5,306 nucleotides of DNA from Pseudonocardia sp. (GTDB taxonomy: Bacteria; Actinomycetota; Actinomycetes; Mycobacteriales; Pseudonocardiaceae), in the NCBI GenBank assembly GCA_030453005.1, contig JAKDLE010000259.1, positions 1-5,306 of the forward strand, in the 5' to 3' direction. Every line of letters begins with the position of its first letter. Position 1 is the stretch's first letter. A program made the position numbers and the translations under genes. Of the stretch, positions 1 to 5,289 are shown piece after piece. Under the pieces are notes generated by a model. The model was not told the origin of the DNA and searched no databases. It was given only the letters and a program-made list of their open reading frames with translations.

Positions 1-285
1 GCCCTGGACGCCTACGCGGAGCGTCCCGACGCGATATCCGTCATCGGCATCGACGTCCGCGACGTCGCAGAGTCGGCGTTGAGCCTGCTCGACGAGCTCG
101 GTGCCCGCTACCCCTCGGTCGTCGACACCAGCGGCGAGTTGTGGGCCGCCCTGGAGGTCCCGCTCGCCCTGCCGACCAGCTACGTACTGCGCGCCGACGG
201 GTCGCTGCGGCGGGTGGACCCGGTCGTCCTGCGCACCCCCGACGAGGTGGCACAGGCCGTGCAGACCCACCTCACCGCGCCCTGA
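1..285 (+). CDS. TlpA/thioredoxin-fold protein, C-terminal fragment (5' end outside window)
   Basis: The reading frame is open from the first base and stops with TGA at 283-285, leaving the last 94 residues. The visible part fits the second half of a thioredoxin-like fold: a strand reading ISVIGIDV, a helix with SALSLLDELGARYP, then VVDTSGELWAALEVPLALPTSYVLRADGSL, and a final amphipathic helix (TPDEVAQAVQTHL). The LPTSYVL stretch matches the cis-proline loop and following strand of TlpA/ResA-type proteins (usually VPTTFLID). 'DTSGELWAALEV' is the usual 'D..G.....Y.V' lead-in. The CXXC active site would lie upstream of the window, so thiol-disulfide activity is inferred from the family. Members are normally exported or membrane-tethered and reduce or oxidise envelope disulfides. 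A peroxiredoxin-like or redoxin relative is possible. The TTG at 79 is not a convincing start because the fold begins upstream. The next gene follows after 20 nt, suggesting an operon. Confidence 0.78.
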   Translation, partial: ALDAYAERPDAISVIGIDVRDVAESALSLLDELGARYPSVVDTSGELWAALEVPLALPTSYVLRADGSLRRVDPVVLRTPDEVAQAVQTHLTAP

Positions 286-305
286 CCCGACACCTGGAGA
301 CAGCG

Positions 306-728
306 ATGCCGACCATGCCGCCCGTCCCGCGTGGTGGTGCCGCCGTCGTGGCGGCGACGTGGGTCGTCGCCGGAGCCGCGCACCTGAGGATCGCGCTCGA
401 CGCCGTGGGGCCGGCCGCGGTGTTCGGGTTCGCCCTGGCCGCGGTGGCCCTCGTGGGTGCGGGCGCGTTGCTCGCGGCGCCGCGACCGGAGCTGCTGGTC
501 CTCGCGACCGTCGCCGGGGTGGTCGGGGTGGGCGCGTTCGCGCTCCCGCTGATCCTGCCCTTCCTCGGCGTCGGCGGCCCTGTCGCCGATCCCGCCGAGC
601 CCTGGGCCATCGGCGCTTTCCTCGTCGATGCGCTGACCGTTCGGCTGGCCGCGTTCACGCTGCGCCGCGCTAGAGCCAACCTACCCTCCCGGCCAGCAGG
701 GCGTAGCCCAGGAACGCCACCACGTTGA
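306..728 (+). CDS. small four-helix integral membrane protein of unknown function
   Basis: This encodes 140 residues from ATG 306, with a GGAG ribosome-binding site at 296-299, 6 nt upstream. A second ATG at 315 is a less well placed alternative. Four hydrophobic segments are visible, at about residues 11-31, 37-58, 62-88 and 100-119, joined by short loops and ending in an Arg-rich tail (LRRARANLPSRPAGR), which suggests a cytoplasmic C-terminus. The 'AGAAHLRIALD' motif in the first helix, followed by a glycine/alanine-rich second helix, resembles small actinobacterial four-helix proteins of unknown function. I do not recognise a named family or catalytic residues. It lies 20 nt after the thioredoxin-fold gene on the same strand, so the two are probably cotranscribed. 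The last 59 nt overlap the 3' end of the convergent CPBP gene, and the final 20 or so residues look like run-through rather than conserved sequence. Confidence 0.68.
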   Translation: MPTMPPVPRGGAAVVAATWVVAGAAHLRIALDAVGPAAVFGFALAAVALVGAGALLAAPRPELLVLATVAGVVGVGAFALPLILPFLGVGGPVADPAEPWAIGAFLVDALTVRLAAFTLRRARANLPSRPAGRSPGTPPR

Positions 729-1464
729 TCAGCGTGTGCGCGCCGACGAGCACCCACAGCCGGTTGGTGCGCTGCCAGACCCGCGCGAAGACCAGCCCCA
801 TCACCAGGTTGCCGAAGAATCCGCTCGCTCCCTGGTAGAGGTGGTAGCAACCGCGCAGGAACGCCGAGGCCAGCGCGGCGCGGTTGGCCGACCACCCGAG
901 CTGGCGCAGCCGGGTCAGCAGGTAGCCGACCTCGACGACCTCCTCGGCCCACGCGTTCGCCGCCGACGAGGCGATCAGCACCGGCAGCTCCCACCAGGTG
1001 TCGCCCAGCGTCGTCGGCGCGATCGTCGCGCTGAGGCCGGCGGCCCGGGCGATCAGGTAGAGCCCGAGACCCGGCACTCCGATCAGGGCGGCGAGGCCCA
1101 TCGCGCCGCCCAGGTCGCGCCCGGGACGGCCGGCGTCCAGACCCACCGACCGCAGCGCGAACCCGGCCCGCAGCAGCAGGTAGGCGCCGAGCGCGCCCCA
1201 GCCGACCAGCTGCAGCACCCGGACCAGCTGCAGCGCCAGGTCGACCAGCTCGACGTCCGCGGCGGGAGCGTTGAGCACCACCTGCTGCTGCGCCAGCGGT
1301 GTCGGCGAGAGCACGGCGTCGACGAGGTTGAGGAGGCTGCGCATCGCGGCCAGGCCCGTGGTCACGGTGAGCACCACGAGCAACTCGGTGACGATCAGCC
1401 TCCGGTCCCGCGGGTCGCAGACCACCGGGATGTTCGACGGAGGGGGAAGGAACCAGTCCCGCAC
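670..1464 (-). CDS. CPBP (Abi/CAAX-protease-like) intramembrane protein
   Basis: This encodes 264 residues from GTG 1464 and ends with TAG at 672-670. The CPBP core is in the C-terminal half. Motif 1 is WAEEVVEVGYLLTRLRQLGW, with the Glu pair at 174-175. Motif 2 is LRGCYHLYQG, with His208. The glycine-rich helix GNLVMGLVFA follows, then GAHTLIN with His243 and Asn247. These are the acidic, His and HxxxN positions expected to line the intramembrane active site of CPBP glutamic/metalloprotease-type enzymes. The usual Arg of EExxxR is replaced (EEVVEV). Hydrophobic helices lie at about 24-52, 75-102, 118-146, 158-172 and 217-258. A typical CPBP domain is about 100 residues, so the first 150 residues are an extra membrane region. 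Substrate is unknown; family members process prenylated or secreted peptides or confer bacteriocin immunity. The start is uncertain: GTG 1476 is a possible leaderless alternative, and neither has a clear ribosome-binding site. Reading frame upstream of 1476 is antisense to the L,D-transpeptidase gene and was not used. Confidence 0.88.
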   Translation of the reverse strand: MRDWFLPPPSNIPVVCDPRDRRLIVTELLVVLTVTTGLAAMRSLLNLVDAVLSPTPLAQQQVVLNAPAADVELVDLALQLVRVLQLVGWGALGAYLLLRAGFALRSVGLDAGRPGRDLGGAMGLAALIGVPGLGLYLIARAAGLSATIAPTTLGDTWWELPVLIASSAANAWAEEVVEVGYLLTRLRQLGWSANRAALASAFLRGCYHLYQGASGFFGNLVMGLVFARVWQRTNRLWVLVGAHTLINVVAFLGYALLAGRVGWL

Positions 1465-1672
1465 GGTGCCCGCCACGGAGCCGACGCTACCGCCGGAGCC
1501 ACCGGGTGGTGACGATGCCCTGGCCGACCACGTCACGCTGCGTCCGTTCGGAGCGACACGCCGGACACGGCTGCGCGTCGCGGTGAGATTCGTCCTACCC
1601 CACTCGGCCGCCCGACCGTCACCTTCTCGTACTTCGGGGAGTTGCACAGTTGACACGAGGAGTGGAGATTTC
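1465..1672. promoter_or_regulatory. divergent intergenic region between CPBP and L,D-transpeptidase genes
   Basis: About 208 nt separate two divergent starts, so both promoters should be here. On the minus strand, TAGCGT (1489-1484) fits the actinobacterial TANNNT -10 pattern and lies 7 nt before GTG 1476, a spacing typical of leaderless transcripts. No convincing -35 accompanies it. For the plus-strand gene I find no clean -10/-35 pair. TGAGAT at 1584-1589 and TACTTC at 1630-1635 are weak candidates. I see no strong inverted repeat or RNA element. Confidence 0.4.
1664..1667 (+). promoter_or_regulatory. ribosome-binding site of the L,D-transpeptidase gene
   Basis: GGAG sits 5 nt before ATG 1673 and supports that start over the in-frame upstream extension. 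A second purine run (CGAGGAG, 1656-1662) is too far to be the main site. Confidence 0.6.
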
Positions 1673-2173
1673 ATGCGCGCGTACAGCAGGGCTCGTCGTC
1701 GGGCTGCGGTGGTCGGTGCGGTCGTGGCGATGCTGCTGTCCGCAGGTTCGGTAGCGCTCGCCGGGCCGATACCCGGGCCTCCCGTGCCCGCCCCGCTCGT
1801 GCCGGGCACCCCGTGCACCGAGACGGCCAGGGCCTGCGCGGACCTGGTCGGGCTGCGGGCCTGGCTGTTCCAGGACGGTGAAATCCTGCGCGGACCGGTC
1901 CCGATCAGCATCGGCGACGAGCTCGACCCCACCCCACCCGGCCGGTACGCCGTGGAGTGGAAGGCCGAGGACTGGGTGAGCCGCGAGTACGGCTCACCCA
2001 TGCCCTTCTCGGTGTTCTTCGCCCCCGGCGGCATCGCCTTCCATGAGGGCCGCCTGGACACCAGCTCCTACGGTTGCATCCGACTGGAACGCGACAACGC
2101 GATCGCGTTCTTCGACCACCTCCAGGTAGGCGACGAGGTCCAGGTGCACAGCGACGTCCCTGCGGTCGGGTAG
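1673..2173 (+). CDS. secreted L,D-transpeptidase (YkuD domain)
   Basis: This encodes 166 residues from ATG 1673, with GGAG at 1664-1667 placed 5 nt upstream. The frame stays open further 5', but that stretch is antisense to the CPBP gene and lacks a signal sequence. Residues 1-30 are a Sec signal peptide: basic n-region (RARRR), hydrophobic core, and AxA-type site (VALA before GP). A Pro-rich linker (31-47) leads to the YkuD domain at about 57-160. The catalytic signature runs from His124 (AFHEG) to SSYGCIRL, with nucleophile Cys135 and Arg137. Tyr133 replaces the common His of S-H-G-C, a frequent variant. MPFSVFFAPGGIAFHEG is the usual substrate-cleft segment. Enzymes of this family form 3-3 cross-links in peptidoglycan or attach proteins to it, outside the membrane. 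Cys48 and Cys55 could form a disulfide, a pattern seen in related actinobacterial proteins. The absence of LysM, Ig-like or lipobox elements makes it a minimal type. mntH follows after 46 nt. Confidence 0.9.
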   Translation: MRAYSRARRRAAVVGAVVAMLLSAGSVALAGPIPGPPVPAPLVPGTPCTETARACADLVGLRAWLFQDGEILRGPVPISIGDELDPTPPGRYAVEWKAEDWVSREYGSPMPFSVFFAPGGIAFHEGRLDTSSYGCIRLERDNAIAFFDHLQVGDEVQVHSDVPAVG

Positions 2174-2194
2174 CAGTCCCCTCGCATCCAACCG

Positions 2195-2213
2195 TTAGTC
2201 TCGTCTACCCTCG
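2195..2213 (+). promoter_or_regulatory. putative DtxR/MntR-like operator overlapping the mntH -10 element
   Basis: The sequence TTAGTCTCGTCTACCCTCG agrees with the general DtxR/IdeR consensus (TTAGGTTAGCCTAACCTAA) at about 12 of 19 positions by eye, including TTAG at the left and CTA-CCT at the right. It overlaps a TANNNT -10 candidate (TACCCT, 2206-2211), so a bound metalloregulator would block transcription. Metal-dependent repression of Nramp transporters by MntR/DtxR-family proteins is established in other bacteria. The match is imperfect, so this is a candidate only. Confidence 0.33.
2206..2211 (+). promoter_or_regulatory. -10 element (TACCCT) for leaderless mntH transcript
   Basis: TACCCT fits TANNNT and lies 5 nt before GTG 2217 and 8 nt before ATG 2220. 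There is no separate Shine-Dalgarno sequence: the only purine-rich stretch (AGGTG, 2215-2219) abuts the ATG. A leaderless transcript starting at or beside the initiation codon is the simplest explanation. No good -35 hexamer is seen, which is common for such promoters. Confidence 0.45.
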
Positions 2214-2219
2214 CAGGTG

Positions 2220-3506
2220 ATGCCAGCTAACGACTCGACTCGGATCTCGGCGACCGGCGACAACGCCCCCACGATCACCGAGATCCGGGCCCTCGGTCCG
2301 TGGCGGGGCCGGCTGCTGTTCTTCGGACCAGCGGTCGTCGCCGCGATCGCCTACGTCGATCCGGGCAACTTCGCCACCAACTTCTCCGCCGGTGCTCAGT
2401 TCGGCTACCTGCTGCTGTGGGTGATCGTCGGCGCGAACCTGCTGGCCATGCTCATCCAGTCGCTCTCGGCCAAGCTCGGGCTGGCCACCGGCCGGAACCT
2501 TCCGGAGATGTGCCGCGACCGGTTCTCCCGCCCGGTGTCGCGAGGCATGTGGGTGCAGGCCGAGATCGTCGCCATCGCCACCGACTTGGCCGAGGTGATC
2601 GGCGGCGCGATCGCGCTGAACCTGCTGTTCGGGATCCCGCTGTTCACCGGCGGGGTGATCACCGGAATCGTCGCGTTCGCCCTGCTCGCGCTGCAGAGTC
2701 GGGGATTCCGGCCTTTCGAGCGGGCAATCGCGGGGCTCTTCTTCGTCATCCTGCTTGGCTTCCTGAGCACCGTGGTGCGCATCGACATCGTCCCGGCCGA
2801 CGCCGCGGCCGGGCTCGTCCCGCGGTTCGACGGCACCGAGAGCCTGTTGCTGGCCACCGGCATCATCGGCGCCACGGTGATGCCGCACGTGGTCTACCTG
2901 CACTCCGCGCTCACCCAGACCCGGATCCGCGCCGACACCGCGCAGGACCGCAGGTTCCTGCTGCGTCGTCAACAGACCGACGTCGTCGTCGGGATGGGGC
3001 TGGCCGGGCTGGTCAACGCCGCCATGCTGGTCATCGCCGCGACCCTGTTCTTCGGCACCGACATCCCCGACACCGACACCCTCGACGGCGCCTACGCCGG
3101 CCTCGCCCGGGTGCTCGACCAGCCGGCCGCGTTCGCGTTCGCGATCGCCCTGCTCGCGTCCGGCTTCGCGTCGTCCGGGGTGGGGACCTACGCCGGGCAG
3201 GTCGTCATGCAGGGCTTCATCCGACGGCAGATCCCGCTGCTGCTGCGCCGGGCGCTGACGCTCGCCCCCGCGCTGGTCGTGCTCGGCATCGGGATCGACC
3301 CCACCCGCGCCCTGGTGCTCTCCCAGGTCGTGCTGTCGTTCGGCATCCCGTTCGCGCTGGTCCCGCTGGTGCTGCTGACCCGCCGCCGCGACGTGATGAC
3401 GGAACTGGTCAACCACCGCCTGACCACCGCCGTCGCCGGTCTGGCCGCCGCGCTGATCATCGGCCTCAACGTGTTCCTGATCTGGCAGACCGTCACCGGC
3501 GCCTGA
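2220..3506 (+). CDS. mntH: Nramp-family divalent metal (Mn2+/Fe2+) transporter MntH
   Basis: This encodes 428 residues from ATG 2220; GTG 2217 immediately before it would add one residue. Full-length Nramp proteins of bacteria are usually 400-450 residues with 11 transmembrane helices, so this is complete. TM1 carries DPGN (47-50: IAYVDPGNFATN) and TM6 carries MPH (221-223: GATVMPHVVYLHS). The Asp, Asn and Met of these unwound helices are the residues known to bind the metal ion, and His223 belongs to the proton pathway in the family. Further family signatures are GTYAGQVVMQGF (about 322-333) in and after TM8 and LSQVVLSFGIPFALVPL (about 367-383). The retained Met is the marker of true divalent transition-metal transporters rather than Mg2+ or Al3+ variants. 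It should import Mn2+, possibly Fe2+, with protons across the plasma membrane. The gene follows ldt by 46 nt but appears to have its own promoter. No Mn riboswitch fits in so short a gap. Confidence 0.95.
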   Translation: MPANDSTRISATGDNAPTITEIRALGPWRGRLLFFGPAVVAAIAYVDPGNFATNFSAGAQFGYLLLWVIVGANLLAMLIQSLSAKLGLATGRNLPEMCRDRFSRPVSRGMWVQAEIVAIATDLAEVIGGAIALNLLFGIPLFTGGVITGIVAFALLALQSRGFRPFERAIAGLFFVILLGFLSTVVRIDIVPADAAAGLVPRFDGTESLLLATGIIGATVMPHVVYLHSALTQTRIRADTAQDRRFLLRRQQTDVVVGMGLAGLVNAAMLVIAATLFFGTDIPDTDTLDGAYAGLARVLDQPAAFAFAIALLASGFASSGVGTYAGQVVMQGFIRRQIPLLLRRALTLAPALVVLGIGIDPTRALVLSQVVLSFGIPFALVPLVLLTRRRDVMTELVNHRLTTAVAGLAAALIIGLNVFLIWQTVTGA

Positions 3507-3515
3507 ACCGCCGGT
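3495..3515 (+). terminator. short hairpin spanning the mntH stop codon
   Basis: ACCGGCG (3495-3501) pairs perfectly with CGCCGGT (3509-3515) around a 7-nt loop holding the TGA stop (3504-3506). The stem is 7 bp and almost all G/C, but no T-run follows. It may aid termination or protect the 3' end; it could also be chance in GC-rich DNA. Confidence 0.3.
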
Positions 3516-3657
3516 CAGCAGCCGACGGAGCCCAGCGAACCCCCCGGACCGCCGTTGAACGACAGGCCCCGATGCGGTACAAGATCGCCGCGAGATGCAC
3601 GTGAACGCCCTGCGCAGGGCGCTGGTGTGCATCTCGCGGTGATCATGGGCCCGCGCT
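3507..3657. other. intergenic region between convergent mntH and sulfatase genes
   Basis: These 151 nt hold the tail of the short mntH hairpin, about 67 nt with no recognisable element (3516-3582), and the large nested palindrome at 3583-3644, which ends 13 nt from the sulfatase stop codon. I see no credible protein gene and no tRNA here. Confidence 0.6.
3583..3644. repeat. 62-nt nested palindrome, likely bidirectional terminator or dispersed repeat
   Basis: The outer arms 3583-3600 and 3627-3644 pair over 18 positions with one G-T pair (3587/3640). The centre is a perfect 16-nt palindrome, CGCCCTGCGCAGGGCG (3606-3621). The five positions between arm and core on each side (3601-3605, 3622-3626) are only partly complementary (two G-T, one A-T, two mismatches in the plus reading). 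It lies between the ends of two convergent genes, where a factor-independent terminator serving both would be expected. However, there is no T-run on either strand, and the two-module symmetry is more elaborate than a usual terminator. It could instead be a copy of an interspersed palindromic element. On each strand it contains an ATG-initiated micro-frame, probably a by-product of the symmetry. Confidence 0.7.
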
Positions 3658-5289
3658 TCAGCGTGCGAAGGCGGTGAGGAACCGGTCGCGGAAGTCCTCC
3701 ATCGGCCAGACCGGGGCCTGCGGGCCGGGGCGCAGGCCGGCCTGCCAGCCCCAGCCCGAGATCCGGTCGAGGACGGCCGGGTCGCGGGTGACGATCGAGA
3801 TCGGGACGTCGCGGCCCGCCCCCTCCCCGGTGACGGCGGGCAGGGGCTGGTGGTCGCCGAGGACCAGGAGCACCAGATCGTCGTCGCCGTGGGTCCGCAC
3901 GAAGGACACGAGGCTGCGCAGCGAGTACTCGATGGAGCGCCGGTACGCCGCGCCCGTCGTCTCCCCTGCGCCGGTCTCCCCTGCGCCGGTCTCCCCTGCG
4001 CCGGTCTCCTCTGCGCCGGTCGCGGCGAGGGAGCGGTAGACCGAGCCGTCGCCGAGGTCGTCCCAGCCCAGGAGCGGGGGGACGTACTCCCACGGCGTGT
4101 GGCTGGAGACCAGGGCGATCTCCGCCATGATCGGGACGGACGTCGTGCGGTCCAGGCGGGCGAAGGCCGACAGGGTGAACTGGTCGGGCACCGTGCCCCA
4201 GCCGAGGTCCGGGCCCCGGTACCCGAGTGCCGCGAAGTCGAGGAGCCGGTCGAAGCCGTAGAACTCCTGCTCCGGCCACGCCTGGGTGGTGCCCGGCATG
4301 ACGGCCACCGTGCGGTGGCCCGCGTCCCGGAAGGCGCTGCTGAGGGTGCGCCGGTCGCTCGCCATGAGGGTGCGGTAGCGCTGCTGGTCGTCGATCCGCA
4401 GGCCCGACCCGAACGTGGCGTGGGCGAGCCAGCTCCCGCCGCCCACGATCGGTGAGGTGAGGAAGCCGCTGCGGGAGGCGAACCCGGCCGCGTCGAGACG
4501 GCGGGTCCCGTCGTCGAGCACGGCCCCGATCCCCGGGTCCTCCACCCCGTACCGCCCGTGGCTCTCGACGAACGCGACGACGACGTCCTTGCCCCGCAGC
4601 GCGCCGAGCAGGGCGTCGCCCGGGATGTCGCCGAACGGGTCGACGGCGATCTGCGCCGCGAACTCGTGGCGGTCGCGCAGGCTCGCCGGGACACCCACGA
4701 CCGTGTCCCGGACCAGGTCCGCCGCGCTCGCCGCGGCCACCGGCACGCCCGGCACGATCTGCGCGCCGAGCAGGGCGCAGGCCAACCAGGCGGGGACGAG
4801 CACGGCGACGGCGCGGGTCGCGGCGTTCCGGCGCCGGACCACCACCCGGCTCAGCCGCAGCACCGCGAGCGTGACCAGGACCGGGACGGCGACGGCGAGC
4901 ACCACGGCCCCGACCACGGCGCCCGCGGCGGCGGGTGCGCCGAACGAGCCGGACAGGAAGCCCACGGCGTCGCCGAGCAGCGCGCCGTCGACCACCGGGT
5001 CGAAGGGCCGGGCGAGCACCGTGTGGAAGCCGGTGTCGACTAGCGCCAGCACCGTGAGCAGACCGAGCAGCGCGCCCAGGACGCCCGCCACCACCCGCCG
5101 AGGGCGCGCGGGGAGGACGAGGAGCAGGGCGACGGCGAGCAGCGCCTCCACCGGGATGCGCAGGAACGCCGCGGGCGAGGAGACCCCCCGCGGGATCACC
5201 AGCGCGCCCAGCACGAGAGCGGCGGCGAGGAGGGTGACGGCGACCCGACGACCGGCGCCCCGACGACCGGCGACCCGACGACCGTGCAC
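3658..5289 (-). CDS. membrane-anchored LtaS-like sulfatase/phosphotransferase (start may lie outside window)
   Basis: This encodes 543 residues from GTG 5289 to TGA 3660-3658. The frame is still open to the window edge and no ribosome-binding site precedes this GTG, so the true start may be further upstream. An Arg-rich N-terminus is followed by five hydrophobic segments (about 15-33, 45-60, 66-88, 118-145, 158-180), then an extracellular alkaline-phosphatase-superfamily domain (about 230-540). That matches the layout of lipoteichoic acid synthase LtaS: five helices plus an outside catalytic domain. Active-site candidates are Glu242 (VVVAFVESHG, metal), Ser286 (GGGSWLAH, at the Thr/Ser nucleophile position), His397 (VSSHTPW, substrate His) and Asp479-His480 (LGDHQP, metal). 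By family, the enzyme would cleave or transfer phosphate- or sulfate-ester head groups, probably with Mn2+ or another divalent ion. The substrate is unknown, and actinomycetes of this type are not known for classical LTA. Two 15-bp tandem arrays interrupt the frame without breaking it. Confidence 0.85.
   Translation of the reverse strand: MHGRRVAGRRGAGRRVAVTLLAAALVLGALVIPRGVSSPAAFLRIPVEALLAVALLLVLPARPRRVVAGVLGALLGLLTVLALVDTGFHTVLARPFDPVVDGALLGDAVGFLSGSFGAPAAAGAVVGAVVLAVAVPVLVTLAVLRLSRVVVRRRNAATRAVAVLVPAWLACALLGAQIVPGVPVAAASAADLVRDTVVGVPASLRDRHEFAAQIAVDPFGDIPGDALLGALRGKDVVVAFVESHGRYGVEDPGIGAVLDDGTRRLDAAGFASRSGFLTSPIVGGGSWLAHATFGSGLRIDDQQRYRTLMASDRRTLSSAFRDAGHRTVAVMPGTTQAWPEQEFYGFDRLLDFAALGYRGPDLGWGTVPDQFTLSAFARLDRTTSVPIMAEIALVSSHTPWEYVPPLLGWDDLGDGSVYRSLAATGAEETGAGETGAGETGAGETTGAAYRRSIEYSLRSLVSFVRTHGDDDLVLLVLGDHQPLPAVTGEGAGRDVPISIVTRDPAVLDRISGWGWQAGLRPGPQAPVWPMEDFRDRFLTAFAR
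3961..4020. repeat. four-copy 15-bp in-frame tandem repeat inside the sulfatase gene
   Basis: Units 3961-3975, 3976-3990 and 3991-4005 are identical (CTCCCCTGCGCCGGT) and 4006-4020 differs by one base (CTCCT). On the coding strand it encodes a repeated five-residue unit of Glu-Thr-Gly-Ala-Gly at about residues 424-447. Copy-number changes would preserve the frame and only lengthen or shorten a flexible acidic loop. Confidence 0.9.
5241..5285. repeat. three-copy 15-bp in-frame tandem repeat at the N-terminus of the sulfatase gene
   Basis: Units 5241-5255 (CGACCCGACGACCGG), 5256-5270 and 5271-5285 differ from one another by one base each. They encode GRRVA-GRRGA-GRRVA on the coding strand, a basic segment just before the first membrane helix. 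The array may add positive charge on the cytoplasmic side. The repeats lie close to the window edge, so more copies could exist upstream only if the 4-bp break after 5285 is bridged. Confidence 0.8.

Noticed and set aside
101..673. Plus-strand open frame across the first two genes
   Set aside because: Arg/Pro-rich translation with no motifs, out of frame with the thioredoxin-fold and membrane-protein genes, both of which are well supported.
736..1512. Plus-strand open frame opposite the CPBP gene
   Set aside because: Gln/Arg/His/Asp-rich translation, a usual artefact antisense to a Leu/Val-rich membrane protein gene.
1650..1655. Perfect TTGACA -35 hexamer upstream of the L,D-transpeptidase gene
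   Set aside because: A matching -10 would fall on the ATG at 1673 or inside the gene, and the ribosome-binding site lies between, so it cannot drive this start. It is probably chance.
1465..2061. N-terminal extension of the CPBP frame to 2061
   Set aside because: This would lie antisense over the L,D-transpeptidase gene and gives a Ser/Thr/Pro-rich shadow sequence. The CPBP-like protein begins near 1464-1476.
2174..2219. Manganese riboswitch (yybP-ykoY) before mntH
   Set aside because: The gap to the previous gene is only 46 nt and a -10 element sits just before the start, leaving no room for the aptamer.
3961..4020. CRISPR-like array
   Set aside because: The 15-bp units are directly adjacent with no spacers and are in frame within a coding region, so this is a tandem repeat.
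3850..4455. Plus-strand open frame opposite the sulfatase
   Set aside because: It reads the complement of the 15-bp repeats as CAGLP units and has no domain signal; the sulfatase frame on the other strand has clear active-site motifs.
2205..4694. Very long minus-strand open frame (829 codons)
   Set aside because: It runs antisense to mntH and out of frame through the sulfatase gene, with a low-complexity Arg/Gly/Asp/Gln composition typical of GC-rich shadow frames. The real genes show domain motifs in other frames.
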